From contig NZ_JAKLJA010000002.1 of NCBI RefSeq assembly GCF_022213065.1, forward strand, positions 248,001-312,000: a stretch of 64,000 bases of DNA. Direction: 5' to 3'. Shown here in pieces: positions 38,002 to 46,877 of the stretch; the first letter of the stretch is position 1; each line of letters opens with the position of its first letter. Source of the stretch: Paraburkholderia tagetis. GTDB lineage: Bacteria > Pseudomonadota > Gammaproteobacteria > Burkholderiales > Burkholderiaceae. Under the pieces are notes generated by a model that did not search any database, was not told the origin of the DNA, and saw only the letters and a list, made by a program, of their open reading frames with translations. A program made the translations under genes and the position numbers.

Positions 38002-39720
38002 CTACGCCGAGCCGAGCGCGGCTGCCACCTTGCTGCCCACGGGCGTGCCGAGCCCCGTGCATGCGTCCCAGCCGGGCCTCGCCGAGTAGTCGCCATTGCT
38101 GCCGCTCGTGATGTCGTTGAACGCGCCGGGCTGCGCGTAGAGCTTCGCGTTGACGAAGCCCGCCGCCTTGCCGCTGCCCGCGTTGATGCGCGCGACGAGC
38201 GCGGCCCATAGCGGCGCGACGGCGCTCGTGCCGCCCACCACGGTATCCATCCCGCCGATATGCACCTCGTAGCCCGTGGCGGGATCCGCGTCGGCGGCCA
38301 CGTCGGGCACGCCGCGCCGCCCGAGCGCGAGCGCCGCGCCGCTGCCGCGCGCGACCTTCAAGCCCTTCTGCCACGCCGGCAACGCGAACGTCGCGCTCAC
38401 GCCGCCGCCGGTCGCGCCGTTTTCATCCATCGCTGCGTTCCCGCCGCCGCCCCACACCGTCTCGCGCGCGATCCGGCCGTTCGCAGCGGCGAGCTGCGTG
38501 CCGCCGCAGCCGAGCGCGTAAGGACTGGAGGCGGGAAAATCGACATGATCGGCGCCATCGCCCACACCGTCCGACGAGCCGCTGTCGCCCGACGCGCAGC
38601 ACACCGTCACGCCCAGCGCCACGGCGGTCTGCAGCGCGTCGTTGAGCGCGCCCAGCGTCTGCTGCGACCACACCGATTCGGGCGCGCCCCAACTGATCGA
38701 AATGACCGATGCCTTGCGCTGGCTGTCGTGCAGGGCCGCGCTCACCGCGTCGACGAAACCGGCTTCGCTGTTCGGCGCGAAGTAGACGGCAAGCAGCGCC
38801 CCGGGCGCGAGCGCGCCGGCGATCTCCACGTCGAGCGTGACTTCGCCATCGGGGCCACTGGGGTCGCCGCTCGGCGCGTTGGTCGCCTGATCCACCGACA
38901 CGGCCTCCACGCGCGGCGGCGTCACGCCCAGGGCGCTGAAATAGGCATCGAGGTCCGACTGCGCATAGCCGCCGCCCATTTCGATCAGCGCGATGCATTG
39001 GCCCTTGCCGTCGCCAGCCGGAAAGTCGTAGAGCTCCGCGAGTTGCAGCGGCGTGAATGAACGGCTCACCGCGCGCGCGGGGCGGATCGGCGCATGCACG
39101 GGACCGCCAGACCCGCTGCCCGTGTCGAGCGGTTGCCCGGCTTTCGCCGCGGTGGTGTCGGGGGGTGTCGCCGGGTTTGTAGCCGGGTTTGGCGCTGGGT
39201 TTGGCAACTCGATTCGGAAGTGCGGCTGCACCTTGGCGCGACTGTCGAGGCCGACGACCGCCGTGACGATCTCATGCAGGTCAACGGGAAGACGCACGGG
39301 GCCGGTGGGCTGGCGAAAGTGCTGCTTGAGCTTGCCGACCTGATGTTCGAAGCGCTGCAAATCCACGCCGAACGCGGCGTTGTACTGTTGCACCGACCCG
39401 GAAAGCACGACGCGACGCGCGCCGGAATCGATCTTCACGACCGCCAGGCCATGCGCCTTCGCGAACGCCTCCACGCGCGCGACATCGGCGGCGGCCGCAC
39501 TGAAGCGCTGCTCGTATTGCTCGCGCGAGATCGGCTGTGCGCCGGGCGCATCCGAGGCGATCCGCTCGACCAGCTCGCGAAACGCGTGCTCGTCCTGGCG
39601 GCGCAAAATCATGACGACATTGAAATGTTCCGCGGGATCGCACGCACCGACGCATTGCGCGCCGGCTGGCACCGGATGTTCACTGCCTGCGCCGGGATCT
39701 GATACAGGATGCCTGGTCAT
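38002..39720 (-). CDS. Sedolisin-type acid serine peptidase, family S53, with pro-domain
   Basis: A 572-residue kumamolisin-like endopeptidase. An activation pro-domain covers about residues 30-185, then a Pro/Asn-rich linker, then the catalytic domain with E293 and D297 (GEVTLDVEIAG), oxyanion D379 (SGDSGSSDG) and S499 (VGGTSAVAPLW). The C-terminal calcium-site segment is NDITSGSNGDYSARPGWDACTGLG. AGGAG precedes the ATG at 39720. No signal peptide is visible at the N-terminus (MTRHPVSDPGAG), unusual for an enzyme expected to work outside the cell. First gene of a two-peptidase unit. Confidence 0.93.
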   Translation of the reverse strand: MTRHPVSDPGAGSEHPVPAGAQCVGACDPAEHFNVVMILRRQDEHAFRELVERIASDAPGAQPISREQYEQRFSAAAADVARVEAFAKAHGLAVVKIDSGARRVVLSGSVQQYNAAFGVDLQRFEHQVGKLKQHFRQPTGPVRLPVDLHEIVTAVVGLDSRAKVQPHFRIELPNPAPNPATNPATPPDTTAAKAGQPLDTGSGSGGPVHAPIRPARAVSRSFTPLQLAELYDFPAGDGKGQCIALIEMGGGYAQSDLDAYFSALGVTPPRVEAVSVDQATNAPSGDPSGPDGEVTLDVEIAGALAPGALLAVYFAPNSEAGFVDAVSAALHDSQRKASVISISWGAPESVWSQQTLGALNDALQTAVALGVTVCCASGDSGSSDGVGDGADHVDFPASSPYALGCGGTQLAAANGRIARETVWGGGGNAAMDENGATGGGVSATFALPAWQKGLKVARGSGAALALGRRGVPDVAADADPATGYEVHIGGMDTVVGGTSAVAPLWAALVARINAGSGKAAGFVNAKLYAQPGAFNDITSGSNGDYSARPGWDACTGLGTPVGSKVAAALGSA

Positions 39721-39959
39721 GGCCGGATCTCCTCGATGAGCACGTAGCCGTTCGCGTTCGGACACGCAATTGATGATGCGAGTTCCACGCGCCGCGCGAA
39801 GCGCAAATGCCCATGGCCGATGTACCGATGCATCGCGCATCGTTCCACGGCGGGCCGAATATACACGCGCGACGCGCATTCGAAATGCGGTTGAGTCGAG
39901 CATGCCGCGTGCCCATCGTTACGGGTTAGCGCATCATTGCCCTCGAGTTCGATATTTCC

Positions 39960-41156
39960 TTAGCCTTCCTTACCGTCCAGTCGCGGGCTCCAGAGCCATC
40001 CCGCATAGCGCCCGCAGTACACGGCAAACGCCAGGATCCAGCAAGCTCCAGAAATATCGATAGCCATGAGCGTCTGCTGCGGCCAGAGCGCCGGCACCAG
40101 CACACGCACGATCGCGGCGAGCACGAGCAAGCCGTAGCAGGCGATTTCGGCGCGCCCCGCGACCAGCGGCCGGCCCGTATGGCCACGCGCCGTGCGCGTG
40201 ATCATCGCCACGATGGCGCAACCGACCGCGCCCACGGTGAACGCATGGATCGCGAGCGAATGCCCGACGACGCCCATCGCCGCGAGCGCGAGCAGCATGA
40301 AGCCGAGCGGGATCCACGCATAGGCGATGTGCAGGATCGTGAGAATCGGCCGGTTGCCGACGCGCCACGAGCGCCAGCCGAACAGCCGCAGGCCTTGCGC
40401 ACAGGCAGCGAGCGCGGCGGCAACGGCAATCGCGGGGCCAGGCGCGCCGAAGCCGTCGAGCACGAACGCGAGCGCGGTCAACGGCACCACCACCGCTTCG
40501 ACGAAGCGCCAGCGCCGGAATGCGAAACCTGGAACGGCGTTGACGGTAAAGGACGGAATGATGCGCCCGCCGATGACGGTGACGAACATCACCAGCAATC
40601 CGACCGCAACGTATGCGCTATGCAAGGCCCAGTTGGGGTGCTCCGTGATGGCGGCCAGATGAAAGACCAGGTTGGTCAGCGCGAGCAGTCCCAACGCGAC
40701 GGGCAGAAAGACATTGTGGCGGTTCTTCGCGTGCACGAGCACGCGCAGCAGCACGAGCGCGCAAACGGGCAGAAATGCCACGTCGACGACCATGGCGACG
40801 GCCGGCGGCGCGTACCCCACGGCCACCCGCCCGGCAAGCCACAACAGCCACAACGCCGCGAGCGACTTGCCCTGCGCCGGCGTAACGGAGGTCCACGCCC
40901 GCACCGCGGTCAACAGAAAACCCGCCACGATGGCCGCGGCGAACCCGAAAATCATTTCATGGACATGCCACAGCATGCCCGGCAGATACGGATGCAGATT
41001 CGGCAGAGGATGTCCGTCGAGTTCGGCCACCCACGCCAGCATGGCTGCGGTGCCAAAGAGCGCGCCGCCCAGATAGAACGGACGAAAGCCGAGCGCCCAT
41101 AGCGCAAAGCCGCGCCGCGCGCGCGCGGGCGGCTCACCGGTCTGGTACAGATTCAT
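39960..41156 (-). CDS. nnrS: NnrS family membrane protein (nitric-oxide stress)
   Basis: A 398-residue heme- and copper-linked inner-membrane protein with about twelve helices, associated with protection from nitric oxide. Typical segments: FALWALGFRPFYLGGALFG at the start and LHPYLPGMLWHVHEMIFGFAAAIVAGFLLTAVRAWT, with the invariant WHxHEM. A GGAG site is 7 bases before the ATG. An NsrR-type palindrome lies 16 bases upstream, in line with control by nitric oxide. Confidence 0.93.
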   Translation of the reverse strand: MNLYQTGEPPARARRGFALWALGFRPFYLGGALFGTAAMLAWVAELDGHPLPNLHPYLPGMLWHVHEMIFGFAAAIVAGFLLTAVRAWTSVTPAQGKSLAALWLLWLAGRVAVGYAPPAVAMVVDVAFLPVCALVLLRVLVHAKNRHNVFLPVALGLLALTNLVFHLAAITEHPNWALHSAYVAVGLLVMFVTVIGGRIIPSFTVNAVPGFAFRRWRFVEAVVVPLTALAFVLDGFGAPGPAIAVAAALAACAQGLRLFGWRSWRVGNRPILTILHIAYAWIPLGFMLLALAAMGVVGHSLAIHAFTVGAVGCAIVAMITRTARGHTGRPLVAGRAEIACYGLLVLAAIVRVLVPALWPQQTLMAIDISGACWILAFAVYCGRYAGWLWSPRLDGKEG

Positions 41157-41171
41157 GTTTGCTCTCCGGCC

Positions 41172-41198
41172 ATAAGATGTATTTTTATTGCATCTTAT
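41172..41198 (-). promoter_or_regulatory. NsrR-type operator upstream of nnrS
   Basis: A 27-bp imperfect palindrome with arms ATAAGATG (41172-41179) and CATCTTAT (41191-41198) around an AT-rich core. It fits the known NsrR pattern (AAGATGCATTT-like half-sites in inverted order). It lies between the likely promoter and the start of nnrS. Binding by NsrR is inferred from motif and gene identity. Confidence 0.75.
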
Positions 41199-41307
41199 AC
41201 GCGTCAGGGCTTCAGTGCTTATGTGGCATTTGCCCGCAGCCCGCCGGAAAGCGTGCTTGCATGCGAAATCCGCGAAAAATCCGCGCGAAGTCCGCTCAAA
41301 CGCACGC

Positions 41308-41346
41308 AAAAAAAGCACGCTGCGCATCAACGCGCGCAGCGTGCTT
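41308..41346 (-). terminator. Intrinsic terminator of galU
   Basis: A 13-bp perfect stem (41313-41325 with 41334-41346, AAGCACGCTGCGC arm) and 8-base loop, followed on the minus strand by seven T. It lies 33 bases past the galU stop. Confidence 0.85.
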
Positions 41347-41378
41347 CACGTGCTTCACTTCAATAAGGATCGCTAACG

Positions 41379-42269
41379 TCAGGCCGCTGCGGCCAGTGCC
41401 TGCGGCAGATGATTCTGCAAATAGGCCTCGAACTCGTCCTTCACTTCGGGGTGGCGCAGTGCGAATTCAACGGTCGCCTTCAGATAGCCAATCTTGCTCC
41501 CGCAATCGAAACGCGTACCCATGTAGCGATACGCGAGCACCTGCTCTTCCGTGAGGAGCGATTGCAGCGCATCGGTGAGCTGCAACTCGCCGCCCGCGCC
41601 CGGCTTGAGTGCGCGCAGATGATTGAAGATCGTCGGCATCAGCACGTAGCGGCCGACCACGCCGAGATTCGACGGCGCGAGTTCCGGCGCGGGCTTTTCC
41701 ACGATGCCCGATAGCTTGAACACATCCTCTTCCCACTCGCGGCCGTCCACGATGCCATACGAAGCGCTGTTTTCGCGCGCGATGGCTTCCACGCCCACCA
41801 CCGAGCTGTGATAGTGGTTGAAGGTGTCCACGAGCTGACGCATGACCGGCTTGGGGCTATAGAGCAGGTCGTCGGCGAGAATCACGGCGAACGGCTGGCC
41901 GCCCACGAGCTTTTCGGCGCACATGACCGCGTGGCCAAGGCCCAGCGCTTCAGCCTGGCGCACGTAGAAGCAGTCCACATTGCTCGGCTTGATGCTGCGC
42001 ACCAGATCGAGCAGCTTCTGCTTGTTGCGCGCTTCGAGCTCGGCTTCGATCTCGTAGGACTTGTCGAAATGATCTTCAATCGCGCGCTTGCTGCGGCCGG
42101 TCACGAAAATCATTTCGGTGATCCCCGCAGCAATCGCCTCTTCCACCGCGTATTGAATGAGCGGCTTGTCGACGATCGGCAGCATTTCCTTGGGGCTAGC
42201 CTTGGTGGCGGGCAAAAAGCGCGTACCGAGGCCCGCAACAGGAAATACCGCTTTGGTAACTTTGAGCAT
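41379..42269 (-). CDS. galU: UTP-glucose-1-phosphate uridylyltransferase (GalU/BceT)
   Basis: A 296-residue cytoplasmic enzyme making UDP-glucose, the precursor of glucose, galactose and glucuronate units in the exopolysaccharide. The nucleotide motif AVFPVAGLGTRFLPATKASPKEMLPIVDKPLIQYAVEEA is complete, and IVEKP, ILADDL are present. The start at 42269 was chosen because GTGGGA lies about 9 bases upstream; three more codons upstream would put the ATG on that site. Its place beside the bce-II genes corresponds to bceT. Confidence 0.95.
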   Translation of the reverse strand: MLKVTKAVFPVAGLGTRFLPATKASPKEMLPIVDKPLIQYAVEEAIAAGITEMIFVTGRSKRAIEDHFDKSYEIEAELEARNKQKLLDLVRSIKPSNVDCFYVRQAEALGLGHAVMCAEKLVGGQPFAVILADDLLYSPKPVMRQLVDTFNHYHSSVVGVEAIARENSASYGIVDGREWEEDVFKLSGIVEKPAPELAPSNLGVVGRYVLMPTIFNHLRALKPGAGGELQLTDALQSLLTEEQVLAYRYMGTRFDCGSKIGYLKATVEFALRHPEVKDEFEAYLQNHLPQALAAAA

Positions 42270-42580
42270 GATGTTCATTCCCACTTCGATCGTTTGAGTA
42301 ACGGTCTCGCAGCAAGGCAAGCCGGCGTCCCCGAGGGGTCCATTGGGCAGTTTTTATTTTCAAAAGGGTCGGGTCCGTCTGATATTGAAAAAAGACGGAA
42401 TTCCGATTGCGACGGCATTGCGACAGCCAAGCAGACCAGCGGAAATTATTGCCTGATTGATTACCTTGCGCCCCGGATAATCGGCATGAATTTCCTGATC
42501 CGGTTTCGATCGGCAAGCAAGCAGATTTTCAATCTGGCTTGCCATCGCGGCGCAATGCAGATAGTGCATTTCCGCGCAGC
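42270..42580. other. Intergenic region upstream of galU
   Basis: About 310 bases with no convincing gene. It is more AT-rich in its distal part (GTTTTTATTTTCAAAAGG near 42350) and should hold the galU promoter; no clear hexamer pair was found. Confidence 0.45.
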
Positions 42581-42724
42581 TTACTCGACTTCGTCAGCGG
42601 GCGGCAAGCCGCCCGATTGCGTGCGCGAACGCCGGATAGGCTCATTGCGCAGCGCCTCGCGATACGCCGACACCGCGACGAGAATCAACAGCACGGCAAT
42701 GCCGGCCAGCAAATGCAGGTTCAT
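42581..42724 (-). CDS. Small single-helix membrane protein (47 aa)
   Basis: A 48-codon frame starting MNLHLLAGIAVLLILVAVSA and ending in a polar, charged tail rich in Arg and Pro (QSGGLPPADEVE). The hydrophobic segment at residues 3-20 predicts one membrane helix. A GGAG site lies 6 bases before the ATG, and the stop is TAA. It lies upstream of galU on the same strand. No family recognised; the ribosome-binding site and protein-like composition are the evidence. Confidence 0.55.
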   Translation of the reverse strand: MNLHLLAGIAVLLILVAVSAYREALRNEPIRRSRTQSGGLPPADEVE

Positions 42725-42965
42725 CGAAATCTCCATCGACCTAAGGCGATCCCCATTAAATTAGCATTTCAAATCACACAAATAAATCGCTTTCTCGTTA
42801 CAAGGTTTTATTTCTCCATTTCGGCGTGATTACGAATTTTTTGCGTCGCTCAAGTGATTGCCCTGAATAATTTTTGAAAAACTTTCGCATAATTTCCCTG
42901 TGCAACGCTCCTATGATCGCCGGATAACCTCCCACCTCTCCCATCACCACGCACGCCACGCCCCA

Positions 42966-44126
42966 ATGAGCGATCCCGCACTACAAACCGTTCAGCCGCC
43001 AGCAACCGCCATGCCTGCTGCGCGGCCCGCCGCAGCCGCAGCCGTCCCGGGGGATCACCTGATCGACGCGCTGCGCGGCTTCGCCGCCCTGCTGGTGGCG
43101 TATTTTCATTGCCGCCAGGTCACCTGGATCGGCATGGGCGCCTTCCATCAGACCCACGCGAGCCTCGCGAGTCCCGGCACGATCGCCGCGTGGCTCACGT
43201 TGCCCATTGCATGGGGGTCGGCCGGTGTGCCGATCTTTTTCGTCATCAGCGGCTATTGCATTCATCGCAGCGGCGCGGCGCGATTGCTGAAGAACCCCGG
43301 TTTCCGGCTCGACGCCGGGCAATTCTGGCTGCGCCGCTTCGTGCGGATCTATCCGGTACTGCTCGCGGCGCTCGTGCTCACCTTCGTGGCCGATTCGTTC
43401 AGCCTCACGATGACGCCCGTGAGCCACAAGATTCTCGACATCGGGCCGCGCGCGTTCCTCGTCAACCTGTTCTCGCTCCAGGGCGTGGCGGGCCCGACCT
43501 ACGGCTCGAACGGCGCACTGTGGACGCTCTCGCTCGAAGTGCAGTTCTACCTGCTCTATCCGCTGCTTTTCGCCGTGCGCCGCCGCGTCGGACTCAATGC
43601 GGTGCTGGTCGGCATCGCCGCCATCAACGTGGTTTCCGCGCTCACGCTCGCACCGCACGACATCGTTTTCTTCACGTCGTACTGGTTCTCGTGGATCCTC
43701 GGCGCGTGGATTGCCGAAGCGCGTCTGCGCGGCTCGGCAGGCTTTCGCTTCGCCTATGTGGCTGCGGCCGTCCTCGCCGTGGCGGGCTGCGTGGCGTTCC
43801 ACTTCGGCCAGTACGGCGCGTTCCAGCTCTGGGCCTGCGCATTCGCCTGCTATCTCGTGAAGGCGCTCGCACGGCCCGCCGCAAAGGGCGGCGTGCTCAT
43901 GCAGGCATTCTCGAAGCTCGGCGCCTTCAGCTATTCGCTCTACCTGATCCATCTGCCGCTTTTCGTGCTGCTCGGCTCACTGTTGTTCCGCTCGGCCTTG
44001 CAGACCTCGATCTGGGCTTCGTTCGGCTTCACGCTCGCCGTGCTGCCCGTCGCGTGGGTTTTCTATCGTCTCTTCGAACTGCCCGCGCTCAACGTCGCGG
44101 CACGCCTGCGCAAGCGGGCTGCATAG
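42966..44126 (+). CDS. bceS: Acyltransferase 3 family protein, exopolysaccharide acylation (BceS)
   Basis: A 386-residue inner-membrane acyltransferase with about ten helices that decorates sugars with acetyl or similar groups. Motifs: LRGFAALLVAYFHCRQV at the N-terminus, and LWTLSLEVQFYLLYPLLFAVRRR with the catalytic-region Glu. The start is uncertain: no ribosome-binding site precedes this ATG, and an in-frame GTG at 42900 would add 22 residues. Position between galU/bceT and bceR matches bceS of the cepacian cluster. A 13-bp tandem repeat runs through its stop codon. Confidence 0.82.
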   Translation: MSDPALQTVQPPATAMPAARPAAAAAVPGDHLIDALRGFAALLVAYFHCRQVTWIGMGAFHQTHASLASPGTIAAWLTLPIAWGSAGVPIFFVISGYCIHRSGAARLLKNPGFRLDAGQFWLRRFVRIYPVLLAALVLTFVADSFSLTMTPVSHKILDIGPRAFLVNLFSLQGVAGPTYGSNGALWTLSLEVQFYLLYPLLFAVRRRVGLNAVLVGIAAINVVSALTLAPHDIVFFTSYWFSWILGAWIAEARLRGSAGFRFAYVAAAVLAVAGCVAFHFGQYGAFQLWACAFACYLVKALARPAAKGGVLMQAFSKLGAFSYSLYLIHLPLFVLLGSLLFRSALQTSIWASFGFTLAVLPVAWVFYRLFELPALNVAARLRKRAA

Positions 44127-44173
44127 GCGGGCTGCATAGGCGGGCTGCATAAGTGGGCGACATAAGCGGGCTG
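44114..44173 (+). repeat. 13-bp minisatellite across the bceS stop codon
   Basis: Unit GCGGGCTGCATAG: copies at 44114-44126, 44127-44139, 44140-44152 and 44153-44165, plus a partial fifth. The first copy contains the TAG stop, so repeat number can change without altering the protein. Confidence 0.85.
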
Positions 44174-44193
44174 TCCCCGGACATTCAGACTCG

Positions 44194-44230
44194 AAAAAAA
44201 TAGCGGGGCCACCTGCGTGGCCCCGCTTTC
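44194..44230. terminator. Bidirectional terminator between bceS and bceR
   Basis: An 11-bp perfect stem (AGCGGGGCCAC at 44202-44212 with GTGGCCCCGCT at 44217-44227), loop CTGC. Seven A on the left give a T-tract for the minus-strand bceR; TTTC on the right gives a weaker tail for bceS. Confidence 0.8.
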
Positions 44231-44270
44231 GCCGTCCCGATGCAACGGCTCCTCGCTTATTCCGAAGGTT

Positions 44271-46877
44271 TTATCGCGCGCGCGTCACGACGCCATCGAG
44301 CACGCGCCCGACCGCTTCCACATATTGCTCCTTGCCGAAGCGCTCGCGCGCCACGGCAAGACCGTTCTGCGCGAGCCTCTCGCGCAGCGTCTCGTCATCG
44401 CACAGCGCGGCAATCGTCTTCGCAAGCTCCCTGGCGTCGCCCGGCGTGCAGAGCAGCCCGCTCTTGCCGTGCTCGACGATCTCCTTCACGCCGCCGTCGC
44501 GCGAGGCCACCACGGGCCGCTGCGCGAGCATGCCTTCCACCACGACGCGGCCAAACGGCTCCGGCGTGATGGACGTATGCGCGATCACGTCCATCGCGCG
44601 CATGCAGGCCGCGATGTCGTGCCGGAAGCCGAGGAAATGGACACGGTCGGCGAGGCCGCGCGCGGCCACGAATTCGCGCAGTTCCTGTGCGTAGGCATCC
44701 TCTCCAAACAGCGGCGCACCGACTAACACGGCGTGCGCACGCGGTTCGAGCAGGAGCGCTTCGAGCAACACGTGCTGCCCCTTCCAGCGGGCGAGCCGGC
44801 TGAATGCGCCGACCAGAAATGCGTCCTGCGGCAAGCCGATCTGCGCGCGCAACTGCGCCTGCGGCACGCGCGCGAGCGCGCGGAACGGCGATTCGTCGAC
44901 ACCGTTATGCACGACGTCGATGCGCCGCGCGTCGAACTTCGTAAGTTCCGCGAAGACCTGCGCGGAAGCGTGCGAGTTTGCGATCACGTGCGCGAGGCCG
45001 AGCTTCGCGCAGCCCTTGATGACGGCGCGCTGCACGCGGCCGAAGTGCTCGTCGCTCACGATATCGCGCAGATGCCAGACCACCGGCTTGCGCGCGAGCT
45101 TGCCCGCCAGCACGCCAATCACCATCGCGCGCTGCGTGTTGGCATAGAGCACGTCGGCGCCACGCGCGCGGCGGCGCGTCTCGCGCACGAGCGCGGCAAT
45201 GCCCGCGAGCACCCCGAGCTTGGGCACGGCTGCGCCATCGCGGCGCACGTTGCGCAATGCGCCGGAATCGAGCACATCGACGCGCGCGCCCGCGGCGTCG
45301 AGCGCCTCGCGAAACGGACCATCGTTGAACAGCAGCACTTCGATGCGTGCGCGCAAGCCCTTCACCACTTCCAGCAGCGAAAGCTCCGCGCCACCGAGCA
45401 CGCCGCTCTGGTCGATCGCCAGCACACGAGGCGCGTTTGGCTGCGCTTGCTGTGCCGCATCTTGCGCGGCGCGCCCGCCTTCGTCGTCGTCGCCCTCGCG
45501 CGTGCTGGGCGCGTTGCGTCCATCAGGCGCGCCAGCACGCGGCAGCCCGGCTTGGGCGATGGCCGGCACGGCCCGCGCCACGCGCGCAAAGAATTGCTCG
45601 CGGAAATGCGTCGCGGAAAAACGCTCGGCATTCGCGCGGCAATCCTCCGCGCGAAAACGCGCTGGATCGAGTTCGAACGATTCGACCGCCGCGATGATGG
45701 ACTCGGCACGCTGCTCGTCGAAGAACAGCCCCGTGGGCTGCGAGCCCGAATCGCGCACGGTTTCGAGCGCACCGCCCTTGCCGTAGGCGATCACGGGCGT
45801 GCCGCACGCCTGCGCTTCCACGACCGAAATGCCGAAGTCCTCCTCGGCCGCGAACACGAATGCCTTCGCACGACGCATGCGGTCATGCAGCACCGAAAAC
45901 GGCTGATACCCCATCACCTCGACGTTCGGGCCAGCCTTCGCGCGCACCTTCTGCATGTCGGGACCATCGCCGATCACGACGAGGCGCTTCTCCGGCATGC
46001 GCGAGAACGCCTCGACGATGAGGTCGATCTTCTTGTACGGCACGAGCCGCGACGCGGTCAGATAAAAATCATCCTTGCGCGTCTCGAGCGCGAACGCATC
46101 GACGTCGACGGGCGGATACACCACCTCGGCCTCGCGCTGATACACCTTGTGAATGCGTCGCGCGATGAACGACGAGTTCGCCACGAACTGATCGACCGAA
46201 TTCGCCGTGCGCACGTCCCAGTTGCGGATGTAGTGAAGAATCAGGCGCGCGAGCATCGACTTCGGCCCGCGCGTGAGATGCGACTCCTGCAAATACTGGT
46301 GCTGGAGATCCCACGCATAGCGGATCGGCGAATGCACATAGCTGATGTGGAACTGGTCGGGACCGGTCAGCACGCCCTTGGCCACCGCGTGCGAGCTGGA
46401 AATGACCACGTCGTAGTCCGAAACATCGAGCTGCTCGATGGCGAGCGGCATGAGCGGCAGCCAGGCGCGGTACTTCGTGCGCGCCTTGGGCAGGCGCTGG
46501 ATGAATGAAGTCGTCGCGCGCTTGCCGCGCAGGAACTTGCGGTCCTTCTCCTCGACGAAATCGACCACCGAGAAGAGGTCCGCGTCGGGAAAGCAGTCGA
46601 TGATCTGCTCGAGCACGCGCTCGGCGCCCGCGTAGGTGACGAGCCAGTCGTGCACGATCGCCACGCGCGGCTTGCGCTTCGCGGCGCTGGTGGGACGTGC
46701 GGGGTGCGCGAGGTGTACGTCGGGCAGCGGACGCAGCGCGCTCACTGCGCTCACCGTGGATGCGCCACGGGCATCAGTGTGGGTATCGAGGCGAACATCG
46801 GTGTAAACATCGCGCCGTTGAACGGGCGCGGCGGCGCTTTCGGACGGCGCCACGTCGTCGATCAGTTCATGACTCAT
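44271..46877 (-). CDS. bceR: Two-domain GT4 glycosyltransferase (BceR)
   Basis: An 868-residue cytoplasmic glycosyltransferase with two complete GT4 (GT-B) domains. Domain 1, about residues 70-440, starts VAIVHDWLVTYAGAERVLEQI and carries AEEDFGISVVEAQACGTPVIAYGKGG; domain 2, about 490-868, starts VLAIDQSGVLGGAELSLLEV and carries TPEPFGRVVVEGMLAQRPVVASRDGG. Both E-x7-E motifs are present, so two sugar transfers are likely. The start at 46877 overlaps the flippase stop (ATGA). Size and layout match BceR of cepacian synthesis. A low-complexity linker joins the domains. Confidence 0.88.
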   Translation of the reverse strand: MSHELIDDVAPSESAAAPVQRRDVYTDVRLDTHTDARGASTVSAVSALRPLPDVHLAHPARPTSAAKRKPRVAIVHDWLVTYAGAERVLEQIIDCFPDADLFSVVDFVEEKDRKFLRGKRATTSFIQRLPKARTKYRAWLPLMPLAIEQLDVSDYDVVISSSHAVAKGVLTGPDQFHISYVHSPIRYAWDLQHQYLQESHLTRGPKSMLARLILHYIRNWDVRTANSVDQFVANSSFIARRIHKVYQREAEVVYPPVDVDAFALETRKDDFYLTASRLVPYKKIDLIVEAFSRMPEKRLVVIGDGPDMQKVRAKAGPNVEVMGYQPFSVLHDRMRRAKAFVFAAEEDFGISVVEAQACGTPVIAYGKGGALETVRDSGSQPTGLFFDEQRAESIIAAVESFELDPARFRAEDCRANAERFSATHFREQFFARVARAVPAIAQAGLPRAGAPDGRNAPSTREGDDDEGGRAAQDAAQQAQPNAPRVLAIDQSGVLGGAELSLLEVVKGLRARIEVLLFNDGPFREALDAAGARVDVLDSGALRNVRRDGAAVPKLGVLAGIAALVRETRRRARGADVLYANTQRAMVIGVLAGKLARKPVVWHLRDIVSDEHFGRVQRAVIKGCAKLGLAHVIANSHASAQVFAELTKFDARRIDVVHNGVDESPFRALARVPQAQLRAQIGLPQDAFLVGAFSRLARWKGQHVLLEALLLEPRAHAVLVGAPLFGEDAYAQELREFVAARGLADRVHFLGFRHDIAACMRAMDVIAHTSITPEPFGRVVVEGMLAQRPVVASRDGGVKEIVEHGKSGLLCTPGDARELAKTIAALCDDETLRERLAQNGLAVARERFGKEQYVEAVGRVLDGVVTRAR

